Of a DNA stretch of 21,485 nt, positions 1 through 7,047 are shown one piece after another. The notes under the pieces were generated by a model. That model was given only the letters and a program-made list of their open reading frames with translations, ran no database searches and was not told the DNA's origin. Position 1 is the stretch's first letter. Each line of letters opens with the position of its first letter. Source of the stretch: UBA2283 sp041658955 (GTDB taxonomy: Bacteria; Patescibacteriota; Microgenomatia; UBA12405); NCBI GenBank assembly GCA_041658955.1, contig JBAZZE010000015.1, positions 1 to 21,485 of the forward strand, given 5' to 3'. A program made the position numbers and the translations under genes.

Positions 1-1624
1 TGTCACTGGAACATATACTGAAAATATTCTCAGTAGTATCAAAGCCCACCCTTGGGTCGGTCGTAAAGATGTCGAAACTTTCCTTCACTTTCCCGATATC
101 AAATCATACAATCCCCAAGAATTAACTACTGTTTTTCTTCAGGCGGTCACCTCGCAATTTGACAACTCACCTGTCTCGTCTAACCGTACTAAACCAGAAA
201 CTGAAGAAACAGAATCTGTAGATGAAGTTGAAATAGTCGAGCCGGAAGAAGTTACTTTCGAAGAAGTATCTCAAGTAGAAGCACCTAATCAAGTTGAAAA
301 CGATTCTGGCCTAACCGAGATTGATCCTGAAGATGTCGGTTTTGCTCCAATGGATGATAATTTTACTCCCGTCGAAAATCTTCCCCCGCAGATTAACCTT
401 TCTGAACCAGAAACGATAGTCGAACTTCCCAATATTCCCCTCGCCACCACCAAACCAAAAGTAAAATTAAATTTTCCCAAAATAAAATTTAATAAACCTA
501 CTCTTCCTCACTTTCAATCAAAATCTTTACTCATATTACTGATGTTCTCACCTCTACTTATTCTAATACCTTTTTTCTATTCTAAAGCCGAGATAACCCT
601 GTTCCTCACCCCGTATGATTTTCAAAAAACCGTCACTGCCACCTTTGATCCAACTGTCTCCGAAGTTGATTTAAGTAAAGGAATTTTTCCTGTTTTAAGT
701 TCAGTTAAGGAATTAAATACCTCGGTTACCGTCTCCACTACTGGTCAAAAAACAGTTGGTGATAGATCCACCGGAGAAGTAGTAATTTTTAATAAATCAG
801 ACAAACCAATTAATCTAAGTAAAGGATCCATATTAAGTGATTCGGGCGGACACAAATTTGAATTGGAGACTGCCATCCAGGTTGCCTCGAGTAGCTCCAA
901 CTTTGCCCTTGGAGTTATCAACCTCGGGCAGACCAGAGCGATGATTCGGGCAGCTGATATTGGACCTGAATACAATATCGAAAAAGATGTCATGCTGACA
1001 TTTAAGGATTATCCCGAAACAACTGCCATCGCCAAAGTAAATTCCACTCTTATTGGTGGTAATCGTCGCCAAATCAGAGCTGTCAGCAGTGCCGATAAAG
1101 CTCAGTTAGATTCTAAGCTAGCGACAGCAATTGAAACTACAACCAATAAATACTTAGACAGTCCAACTTCAAAAATCCCCAATACTATTCCTGAATTAAC
1201 CCAAACTAAAAAAGGGAGAGTCGAATACAATCGTGAAATTGGTGAGGAGGCAGACGAGTTGGTGGCTACGGTAACTACTACTATTACCGCTTTCTCTTTA
1301 AACGATTCTCAAAAATCTAAAATTATTAATGCCTTATTTGCTTCAGAACCAGATTTTGGGAATGTGGTATCCAATTATGATAAGTTTACGTTGAATGTTC
1401 AGTCAAAAAATCAAGCAACTTTCGCAGTTCGCTATTTACCAAAAGTTGATAAATCAGCCGTTGCTAAGATGATATCTGGTAAAAGTCAAAAAACAGCTAC
1501 TTCTCTCATCAAAAAAAATGTTCGGAGAGTCTATAATTATCAAATTGCCACCAATTTAAAGGCAATCACATTTATCAACCCTCTGCCTCTTCGTACAGAG
1601 AATATTATTATTAATATCAAGTAA
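1..1624 (+). CDS. Membrane-anchored protein with baseplate-J-like extracytoplasmic domain (5' partial)
   Basis: The reading frame is open from base 2, so the gene starts before the window; 540 residues are visible. An ATG at 350 is in frame, but the codons before it read as ordinary protein, so I do not take it as the start. Visible residues 1-55 form a compact domain I cannot name, perhaps the end of an actin-like (PilM-type) domain. Residues 60-170 are acidic and proline-rich linker. A membrane helix spans about 175-193, and the rest should lie outside the membrane. The stretch beginning TGEVVIFNKSDKPINLSKGS, followed by a Gly-rich turn and an F-x-L strand, resembles baseplate-J-like domains common in CPR surface proteins. 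The C-terminal 250 residues are rich in Ser, Thr and Lys with no enzyme motif. It ends 2 bp before the sortase gene, so it probably belongs to the same envelope operon. The function is inferred only from architecture. Confidence 0.75.
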   Translation, partial: VTGTYTENILSSIKAHPWVGRKDVETFLHFPDIKSYNPQELTTVFLQAVTSQFDNSPVSSNRTKPETEETESVDEVEIVEPEEVTFEEVSQVEAPNQVENDSGLTEIDPEDVGFAPMDDNFTPVENLPPQINLSEPETIVELPNIPLATTKPKVKLNFPKIKFNKPTLPHFQSKSLLILLMFSPLLILIPFFYSKAEITLFLTPYDFQKTVTATFDPTVSEVDLSKGIFPVLSSVKELNTSVTVSTTGQKTVGDRSTGEVVIFNKSDKPINLSKGSILSDSGGHKFELETAIQVASSSSNFALGVINLGQTRAMIRAADIGPEYNIEKDVMLTFKDYPETTAIAKVNSTLIGGNRRQIRAVSSADKAQLDSKLATAIETTTNKYLDSPTSKIPNTIPELTQTKKGRVEYNREIGEEADELVATVTTTITAFSLNDSQKSKIINALFASEPDFGNVVSNYDKFTLNVQSKNQATFAVRYLPKVDKSAVAKMISGKSQKTATSLIKKNVRRVYNYQIATNLKAITFINPLPLRTENIIINIK

Positions 1625-1626
1625 TC

Positions 1627-2385
1627 GTGGGTTATATCTATTTAAAACAAGACGAAAACCCACCAGCTCCTCGTCGGTCATTATCACTCTCGTCTTTGAC
1701 CCACAAACAGCGGAAAGTGATTGCGGGTGTCTTTTTTGCTCTTGGTTTATTTCTGTTTTCCTCAGCTGTTCTTCCTATAGTTCAATTTCAATTTGAATAT
1801 TCCACAAAGTTCGGACAAATAATTAACCCACTTTCCTCAAGATTTTATAATAACTCAGGAGGGGTTCTCGGTGAGGTCAGTTCGGCTGACTATACTCAAC
1901 TAAGCAACTGGTTTGTGGCTGACAATCATACTGATATTAATCCGGCATTAGCCGCAGCTAGCTCTCAAGCTCAGGGCACATATAAAATATCCATCCCCAA
2001 ATTAAAAATCCAAGATGCTATTGTCACTCTCGGAAGTATGGATCTTAAAAAAAGTCTGATCCAATATCCTCAAACATCTCTCCCTGGTCAGCTTGGCAAT
2101 GGTGTTGTTTTTGGTCATTCAGTTCTTCCTCAGTTTTTTAATCCAAAATCTTATCTAACGATATTTTCAACTCTTTATCGTCTCAAACAGGGCGATGAAA
2201 TATTTATTGATTATGACAATATTCGTTATCGTTATTTGGTTGAAGAAATGTATGAAGTCCAACCGACTGATCTATCGGTTCTCGAACAAAGATTTGACGG
2301 ACGCTATTTTACTTTTATTACTTGTAGTCCTCCCGGGACTTATCTGCGCCGCTTAGTAGTTCGGACTCGAATTGTTAACCTATGA
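1627..2385 (+). CDS. Sortase family transpeptidase
   Basis: A 252-residue protein with a GTG start 2 bp after the upstream stop. An N-terminal signal-anchor helix lies at about 31-53, followed by an extracytoplasmic catalytic domain. The sortase triad is visible: His164 in NGVVFGHS, Cys233 in FITCSPPGT and Arg242 in YLRRLVVR. Sortases cut a C-terminal sorting signal and join the protein to the cell wall or to another protein. The TCxPxGT block and short length suit class D/E-like sortases, but the class cannot be fixed from sequence alone. The last 4 bp overlap the ruvX start (ATGA). A possible substrate with a degenerate sorting signal is encoded at 5484-5975. Identification as a sortase is firm; the substrate is inference. 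Confidence 0.93.
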   Translation: MGYIYLKQDENPPAPRRSLSLSSLTHKQRKVIAGVFFALGLFLFSSAVLPIVQFQFEYSTKFGQIINPLSSRFYNNSGGVLGEVSSADYTQLSNWFVADNHTDINPALAAASSQAQGTYKISIPKLKIQDAIVTLGSMDLKKSLIQYPQTSLPGQLGNGVVFGHSVLPQFFNPKSYLTIFSTLYRLKQGDEIFIDYDNIRYRYLVEEMYEVQPTDLSVLEQRFDGRYFTFITCSPPGTYLRRLVVRTRIVNL

Positions 2386-2759
2386 GCTATTTAGCCATTG
2401 ATTTTGGAACAAAACATATTGGTCTAGCTATCGCTGTGTCAGGAATAATTAACACATTACCTTCCATTGAAAATGATAGCCAAACTATCGATAAAATTAT
2501 TCAAATAATTTCCGAAAACCGAGTCGAAAAAATATATGTCGGGTTAAGCGAAGGTAAGATGGCCCTTAAAACTTTGGGCTTTATAACTAGCCTCCGTTCC
2601 ATGATAAAATTACCTATTGAGACTGTAGAAGAATCAGTTTCAACGATCGAGGCAACAGAGATCTATAAGCAAAACGAAGGTTCGAAGAAATTTTATAAGA
2701 AGCAGATTGATTCGATTGCTGCTGCCGTAATTTTAAATCGAGTTATTAGTTCAAATTAA
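2382..2759 (+). CDS. ruvX: RuvX/YqgF-family putative Holliday junction resolvase or pre-16S rRNA nuclease
   Basis: A 125-residue protein with the YqgF RNase-H-like fold. It opens with a beta strand and the catalytic aspartate Asp7 in AIDFGTKHIG. The IYVGLSEG strand follows at about 51-58. The acidic segment VEESVSTIEA at 82-91 stands where most members have DERLTT. The second conserved aspartate is Asp110 in QIDSIAAAVIL. In Escherichia coli the homologue matures the 5' end of 16S rRNA, and a Holliday junction role has also been proposed. The length is normal for the family. The start codon overlaps the sortase stop (ATGA), so translation is probably coupled. The D-to-E change in the DERLTT segment is mild and keeps the charge. 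Confidence 0.9.
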   Translation: MSYLAIDFGTKHIGLAIAVSGIINTLPSIENDSQTIDKIIQIISENRVEKIYVGLSEGKMALKTLGFITSLRSMIKLPIETVEESVSTIEATEIYKQNEGSKKFYKKQIDSIAAAVILNRVISSN

Positions 2760-2763
2760 GAAG

Positions 2764-2964
2764 ATGTTCAAAAATTTAATCTCCCCAATCCAGGCCTGGT
2801 TACTTTCTCAGGGAAGATGTGTCGGTTGTGGTGAATCACTTTCTACCGGCAAAACAACTACCGTCAAACAAAAAAATATTGTCTCTTGTCGTTGTGGTCG
2901 GATGTTTGTCCATGATGTCAAGCAAAATAGTTATCGCCGAGCACTTTTTGATGAGATTGGATGA
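2764..2964 (+). CDS. Small zinc-ribbon protein of unknown function
   Basis: A 66-residue protein starting 4 bp after ruvX and overlapping mltG by 4 bp (ATGA), so it sits inside the operon. It shows a compact metal-binding pattern: CVGCG near residues 19-23 and SCRCG near 41-45, giving CxxC plus CxC spaced by about 20 residues. There is no signal peptide or membrane helix, and the C-terminus is basic then acidic. The paired cysteines suggest one zinc-ribbon or rubredoxin-like knuckle. I do not recognise the family. Another open frame (2819-3061) crosses the same bases, but it lacks the operon spacing and the cysteine pattern. Confidence 0.7.
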   Translation: MFKNLISPIQAWLLSQGRCVGCGESLSTGKTTTVKQKNIVSCRCGRMFVHDVKQNSYRRALFDEIG

Positions 2965-3878
2965 AAAAATTTCTTGTCCTTACCCTCTTTGTTCTTGTTT
3001 TAGTCATAGTTTCTGGGTACATTTTCGTAAGTACCAATCTCCAACCAGTTTCTACTACTGAAGAAATAAAACAGTTCGTAATTAATCCTGGAGATAGTGC
3101 TAGTACTATTGCTGTTCGTCTCCAAAAAAATCATTTGATCCGCGATAAAAATGTCTTCATGTTGATGGCTTATTACCTCAAACTAAATAGCCAGCTCCAA
3201 TCAGGTCTTTTCAAACTATCTCCTTCAATGTCAGCCATCGATGTTGCTAAAACACTTACTAGTGGGGGAAGCCATGACTATTGGCTCAAAATTATCGAAG
3301 GTCAAAGAAATGCTGAAATTGAGCCGCTTTTTGATTCATCACTCGAAGGCTACATTTTTCCCGATAGCTACCTAATCCCCAAAGATTATAGTGATGAACA
3401 AATTCTAGGGATAATTTCCACCAATTTCAAAAAGAAATATCAGCAAGCCGCTAAAGACTCTACCGTCACCCTCACCGAAAAAGAAATTGTTACCATCGCT
3501 TCACTGATCGAGCGTGAAGCTAGAACATTGGAGTCAAAGCAAATGGTTTCTGGTATTCTCCATAACCGTTTAGAAGCCAAGATGGCCCTGCAAATTGACG
3601 CTACCGCTCAATATATTCGCGATACCCGTCAAAAACCAGACAAGTATTGGTTGCCTGCTACCACCAAAGATCTGGATGCTGTCTCACCATATAATACCTA
3701 TCTTCATCCTGGACTTCCCCCAGGTCCAATCTGTAATCCCGGCTACGATTCTCTTTATGCTGCCCTTCACCCCACTGCGTCAGACTATGTTTATTACATC
3801 ACCGGTAATGATCACAAAATGCATTATGCCAAGTCATTAGATGAACATAACCAAAATATCAATTTGTATCTCAAATGA
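2961..3878 (+). CDS. mltG: Endolytic peptidoglycan transglycosylase MltG (YceG-like)
   Basis: A 305-residue protein with an N-terminal membrane anchor (about 4-23) and an extracytoplasmic YceG domain. MltG cuts nascent glycan strands and is thought to set glycan chain length. A LysM-like subdomain is suggested by the block around NPGDSASTIAVRLQ (42-55). The YceG signature follows: LEGYIFPDSY (128-137); ASLIEREA (180-187), whose Glu184 matches the catalytic glutamate of the E. coli enzyme; SGILHNRL (197-204); and YLHPGLPPGPICNPG (247-261). It is slightly shorter than the E. coli protein (340 residues). The start overlaps the zinc-ribbon gene and the stop overlaps the Nudix gene, both as ATGA. 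Placement beside ruvX is common for yceG. Confidence 0.95.
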   Translation: MKKFLVLTLFVLVLVIVSGYIFVSTNLQPVSTTEEIKQFVINPGDSASTIAVRLQKNHLIRDKNVFMLMAYYLKLNSQLQSGLFKLSPSMSAIDVAKTLTSGGSHDYWLKIIEGQRNAEIEPLFDSSLEGYIFPDSYLIPKDYSDEQILGIISTNFKKKYQQAAKDSTVTLTEKEIVTIASLIEREARTLESKQMVSGILHNRLEAKMALQIDATAQYIRDTRQKPDKYWLPATTKDLDAVSPYNTYLHPGLPPGPICNPGYDSLYAALHPTASDYVYYITGNDHKMHYAKSLDEHNQNINLYLK

Positions 3879-4441
3879 GACAGGCAAAACTACTCAAACA
3901 GGATATTCTTTATGATAAGTGGGGTAAAAAGTTTGTTGTCGACACATTGCAGATGGAAGATGGGGTAGTTGGTGAGTGGTCGTATATCAAAGGCCGTGAG
4001 GGAGTTATGGTTGTTGCTCTAACCCCAGATAAAAAAATTATTTTAGTCCGCCAGTATCGATATACCATCCAACAATTTACCATTGAAAATTGTGCTGGCG
4101 GTGTCGAAAAAGATGAGGTCGAGGCAGATGCAATTAAAAGAGAATTACTCGAAGAATCGGGCTACCAAGTTGGTGAATTAATTTCACTCGGAAAGTACTA
4201 TGATCTTCCCTCAGAAACTAATCATTGGTGCCATATATTTCTGGCTACCAACTGCCAGTTTGTAGCACCTCCAATTCTCGATGCTGATGTTGAAAAATAT
4301 TTTGAGATGAGTATCGAAATTCATGATTTTAAGGAAGTTTTCAAAAACTTGGGAACCGACCACTCACTTATAAAAAGTGCCGAACAATCTTTTGGAATAA
4401 TGTTGGCCCATCGCTATCTAACTCAAAATAACTTACTCTGA
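3875..4441 (+). CDS. Nudix hydrolase, ADP-ribose pyrophosphatase-like
   Basis: A 188-residue cytoplasmic protein. The complete Nudix box lies at about 75-97, starting GGVEKDEVEADAIKRELLEE and continuing SGY. It keeps the G-x5-E-x7-RE-U-x-EE-x-G-U pattern, including the metal-binding glutamates. The strands before it (VMVVALTPDKKIILVRQYRY) and the position of the box match the NudF/ADP-ribose pyrophosphatase group, which splits ADP-sugars. The substrate is not provable from sequence. It is the last gene of the + strand operon, overlapping mltG by 4 bp. Its final 9 bp overlap the end of miaB on the other strand, so the two genes converge tail to tail. Confidence 0.9.
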   Translation: MRQAKLLKQDILYDKWGKKFVVDTLQMEDGVVGEWSYIKGREGVMVVALTPDKKIILVRQYRYTIQQFTIENCAGGVEKDEVEADAIKRELLEESGYQVGELISLGKYYDLPSETNHWCHIFLATNCQFVAPPILDADVEKYFEMSIEIHDFKEVFKNLGTDHSLIKSAEQSFGIMLAHRYLTQNNLL

Positions 4442-5500
4442 CTTTTTGTTTACCAGATCATTTAATCTGGTCCATCTTTCTTTCTTAACTTTCCAAGGTA
4501 CGTCGTCAGCAAATAGTTTGGCTGATACCGTCCCGATTCGAGGAGAGTATTTATTAAGATAGGCAATATCAAACCCAACCGTTTTACAGACATCAACTGT
4601 ATCCTCGAACATCTCTTCGGTTTCTCCAGAAAACCCAATAATCACATCAGTCGAGAACTTAACTCCAGGAACATGACTTTTAATATTTTCTACCAAGTCT
4701 AGATATTCCTGTTTGGTGTAACTCCGATTCATTTTTTTAAGTATTTCGTCATTTCCCGATTGAAAGGGGAGGTGTAACAATCGGTCAATATTTTCATATT
4801 TAGCGATAACCCCGATTAGCTCATCGGAAAAATCCCATGGGTTACTACTTATAAAAGATATCTTTTTTAAATTCTTCTTTGCTACCAATTCAAGTAACGT
4901 CGGAAATAAGCTCTTGATTCGTTTTTTACCCATATGTACCCAACTTTCTCCACCAAAATCACTTCCATAGCTATTTACGTTTTGACCAATTAGAACCACT
5001 TCTAAAAATCCAGTCTCTATTGCTCTATCAATTTCTGCCAGTACATCCGCCATAGTTCTCGACCGTTCTTTACCGCGAGCTTTGGGAACAATACAAAATG
5101 AGCAGTGATTGTCGCAACCAGTACTAATAGACACTAGTGCCGCACCTCGTTTTTCCCGAATCGGGTCCCAGACTAAAAACTTATCGATCTTAACCCACTC
5201 GTCAACACCTTTAATATCTTTTTGCCCATAAGCACCCACCGCACATCCCGTAACCACAATTTTTATTTTCTTTTTAGTTTTTTTTCTTAAGGTATTTACC
5301 TTATTAACTAGTCCCCAGGCTCTGTTCTCGGCACTTTCTCGAACAATACAAGTGTTGATCACTACTTCATCAGCTTCACTTAGAGTCTCAGTATTTTTCC
5401 ATCCTTTTTCCCAATAAAACGCCTTAATCCGCTCAGAATCTGCCATGTTTTGGGAACACCCAAAAGTCTTGATATATACCGATTTATTCTTTGGAGACAT
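4433..5500 (-). CDS. miaB: MiaB-type tRNA methylthiotransferase (radical SAM) without TRAM domain
   Basis: MiaB adds a 2-methylthio group to isopentenyl-A37 of tRNA using two iron-sulfur clusters. I start it at ATG 5500, because YIKTFGCSQN should lie close to the N-terminus; an upstream in-frame start (5539) would add 13 residues with no family likeness. The protein is then 355 residues. The N-terminal cluster cysteines are Cys15, Cys51 (NTCIVRESAE) and Cys86. The radical SAM motif CxxxCxxC is Cys129-Cys133-Cys136 in STGCDNHCSFCIVP. NTCIVRE supports MiaB rather than RimO or MtaB. The usual C-terminal TRAM RNA-binding domain is missing: the protein stops at RLNDLVNKKSE, just where TRAM would begin. 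It overlaps the upstream secreted-protein gene by 17 bp and the convergent Nudix gene by 9 bp. Confidence 0.9.
   Translation of the reverse strand: MSPKNKSVYIKTFGCSQNMADSERIKAFYWEKGWKNTETLSEADEVVINTCIVRESAENRAWGLVNKVNTLRKKTKKKIKIVVTGCAVGAYGQKDIKGVDEWVKIDKFLVWDPIREKRGAALVSISTGCDNHCSFCIVPKARGKERSRTMADVLAEIDRAIETGFLEVVLIGQNVNSYGSDFGGESWVHMGKKRIKSLFPTLLELVAKKNLKKISFISSNPWDFSDELIGVIAKYENIDRLLHLPFQSGNDEILKKMNRSYTKQEYLDLVENIKSHVPGVKFSTDVIIGFSGETEEMFEDTVDVCKTVGFDIAYLNKYSPRIGTVSAKLFADDVPWKVKKERWTRLNDLVNKKSE
4452..4471 (+). terminator. Weak hairpin after the Nudix gene
   Basis: A 7-bp inverted repeat, ACCAGAT and ATCTGGT with a 6-nt loop, lies 10 bp past the Nudix stop. On the + strand it is followed by a T-rich but broken tract. 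It sits inside the miaB coding sequence, so coding constraint could also explain it. Confidence 0.3.
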
Positions 5501-5975
5501 TAAAGACCATTTTACCACCCCAACCCAAACCTGCGACACCTGTCATTAATAGTAGTATTGTCGGCCAGCCGGTACCGACAGTTGGCATGGTTTCAGCACT
5601 ACCTGATGAGACTGCATCCCAGTTAACATTTCCAGTACCAATAGAAAGAGTAAATTTAATTGTTGATCCATCACTAGTTATAGTTATTTGATGATCGCCT
5701 TCGCTCAAAGGTTCGGCGGCAGTAAAATTCCAATTTCCCGAGGAGTCTGCATTGATCTCTAATGATTTTCCATCAATGTCAAAAACCACAGCTGCCCCTG
5801 GCATAGCTTCACCAGAGAATACTGGATTAGAACTGCTGTACCACCAATGTGAAATTTGTCGTCCTCCAGTATCAGCGTTGCCAATTGATTTTAGATGAAA
5901 TCCTGAAGCCAGAGCTGTACTACTAGATGTAAGAAGCAATACTAATGTAAAAATAATTACTCTAATTTTTCTCAT
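5484..5975 (-). CDS. Secreted Ig-like protein with a C-terminal sorting-signal-like tail
   Basis: A 163-residue protein with a signal peptide at about 1-24: a basic start (MRKIR), a hydrophobic core, and a cut near ALA-S. Residues 50-115 form a single bacterial Ig-like fold (PVFSGEAMPGAAVVFDIDGK, then SSGNWNF and EGDHQITI). The C-terminus has the three-part layout of a sortase substrate: a short motif (MPTVG at 130-134), a hydrophobic stretch (about 136-153) and a lysine-containing tail. The motif differs from LPxTG at two positions, so anchoring by the sortase at 1627-2385 is possible but unproven; the tail could simply be a membrane anchor. It has its own leaderless-type promoter and is probably cotranscribed with miaB. 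Confidence 0.75.
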   Translation of the reverse strand: MRKIRVIIFTLVLLLTSSSTALASGFHLKSIGNADTGGRQISHWWYSSSNPVFSGEAMPGAAVVFDIDGKSLEINADSSGNWNFTAAEPLSEGDHQITITSDGSTIKFTLSIGTGNVNWDAVSSGSAETMPTVGTGWPTILLLMTGVAGLGWGGKMVFNVSKE

Positions 5976-5981
5976 TATAAA

Positions 5982-5990
5982 AATATAACA
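5982..5990 (-). promoter_or_regulatory. Extended -10 promoter of the Ig-like gene
   Basis: On the - strand TGTTATATT is an extended -10 box (TG-N-TATATT). It ends 6 nt before ATG 5975, so the predicted RNA start falls on or next to the A of the start codon. No convincing -35 box is visible. Confidence 0.6.
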
Positions 5991-5995
5991 TAAAT

Positions 5996-6024
5996 TTGAC
6001 AGTCACTTGATGAGGTGCGATTAT
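5996..6024 (+). promoter_or_regulatory. Promoter of the pacifastin-like membrane protein gene
   Basis: TTGACA (5996-6001), a 17-bp spacer and GATTAT (6019-6024). The -10 box ends 6 nt before ATG 6031, predicting a leaderless mRNA. This decides the start at 6031 over the in-frame TTG at 6007 and ATG at 6010, which lie inside the promoter. Confidence 0.65.
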
Positions 6025-6030
6025 TTATCT

Positions 6031-7047
6031 ATGGATCAAACGCAAAAACCACTAAATGACCAAATTACTGAAAATACCGATCTCTCAAAACAATATCAAG
6101 ATATATTAAACCAGTATTCAAAAGAGCTTCAAACATCTGAAACCAAATCCGACAACGTTATCCCAGAACCACCTCCAGTATCAACTATTCCTCAAGAACC
6201 AGTTTTAGAAACTATCTCAACCTTACCTCCAATTGAACCTGTTGCCCCCATGCCCGCTTCAATTCCAGAAACTAAATCTGTTTCCCCGATAGTTCCCGAA
6301 CCAACACCAGTACCTCCAACAGAGCCACCTGTCGCCACTCCACTACCTCCAATGCCAAATTCTCTTCCTCCGATAGTCACTGGTCTCACTCCAGTTACTC
6401 CACCACCAAAAAGCATCTTTAAATACTTTTTCTTCATTTCTCTTTTGGTTTTCTTAGGAATCTTCGGGATGATTATTTATACCGTCCTAAATGCTGCCGC
6501 CAATCCCACTCGAATTGTTGTCTCCGATAAAACTCCAACTGCTGAGCCAACTAATGTCTCAGATACTGGAAAGTTTTGTGAAACCAATGACAAGAAAATT
6601 CCAGCAGGTGAGACTTTTCCTGCAGTCGATGGTTGTAACACTTGTACTTGTGGTGAAGACTCAACCATTTCTTGTACCGAAAAGGACTGTAATGGTAAGG
6701 AATCAACTGGTAGTGCTACTCCGTCTGTCGTCCCCACCGAAAAAGTCGAAGTTAGTGTCGCGGATCCACTTAAGACCATTATCTCCGAAATTAATACTCA
6801 ATTAAAAACAACCTACAAGCCCACCACCTTAGATAAAGGTAAACGATGGTCGGTCAACCTTACTAAATCAAGTACCAAAGCCAATATAACTCTCATCAAG
6901 AAAGCTATCACTGACTACGGACTAGGTTTTCAAGATGATCTCTCCGGTGAAGCAGGAACTGATTGGAAAGAAACTTATGTGAAGACTGCCGATACTTGCA
7001 CTCTCGAAATGATGCAGGGAGTGTTAACCCTTTCATGCTTCAACTAA
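6031..7047 (+). CDS. Proline-rich single-pass membrane protein with a pacifastin-like cysteine motif
   Basis: 338 residues from the ATG chosen by promoter position. The N-terminal 50 residues are polar. Residues about 45-126 are dense in Pro, Val and Glu (PPPVSTIPQEP and similar) and should be cytoplasmic. A membrane helix follows at about 130-152 (FFFISLLVFLGIFGMIIYTV). Outside the membrane lies a six-cysteine module of about 38 residues: one Cys, 18 residues, then CNTCTC, 7 residues, then CTEKDC. The CNxCxC and CTx3C pieces match the pacifastin/VWC-like pattern, but the first loop is longer than in insect pacifastins. The remaining 90 residues (KTIISEINTQLKTTYKP onward) contain two more cysteines near the end. 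No catalytic motif is visible. It overlaps the next gene by 13 bp. Confidence 0.75.
   Translation: MDQTQKPLNDQITENTDLSKQYQDILNQYSKELQTSETKSDNVIPEPPPVSTIPQEPVLETISTLPPIEPVAPMPASIPETKSVSPIVPEPTPVPPTEPPVATPLPPMPNSLPPIVTGLTPVTPPPKSIFKYFFFISLLVFLGIFGMIIYTVLNAAANPTRIVVSDKTPTAEPTNVSDTGKFCETNDKKIPAGETFPAVDGCNTCTCGEDSTISCTEKDCNGKESTGSATPSVVPTEKVEVSVADPLKTIISEINTQLKTTYKPTTLDKGKRWSVNLTKSSTKANITLIKKAITDYGLGFQDDLSGEAGTDWKETYVKTADTCTLEMMQGVLTLSCFN

Noticed and set aside
6007..6030. Upstream starts TTG 6007 and ATG 6010 for the proline-rich membrane protein
   Set aside because: They lie between the -35 and -10 boxes of its promoter, so they would not be in the mRNA.
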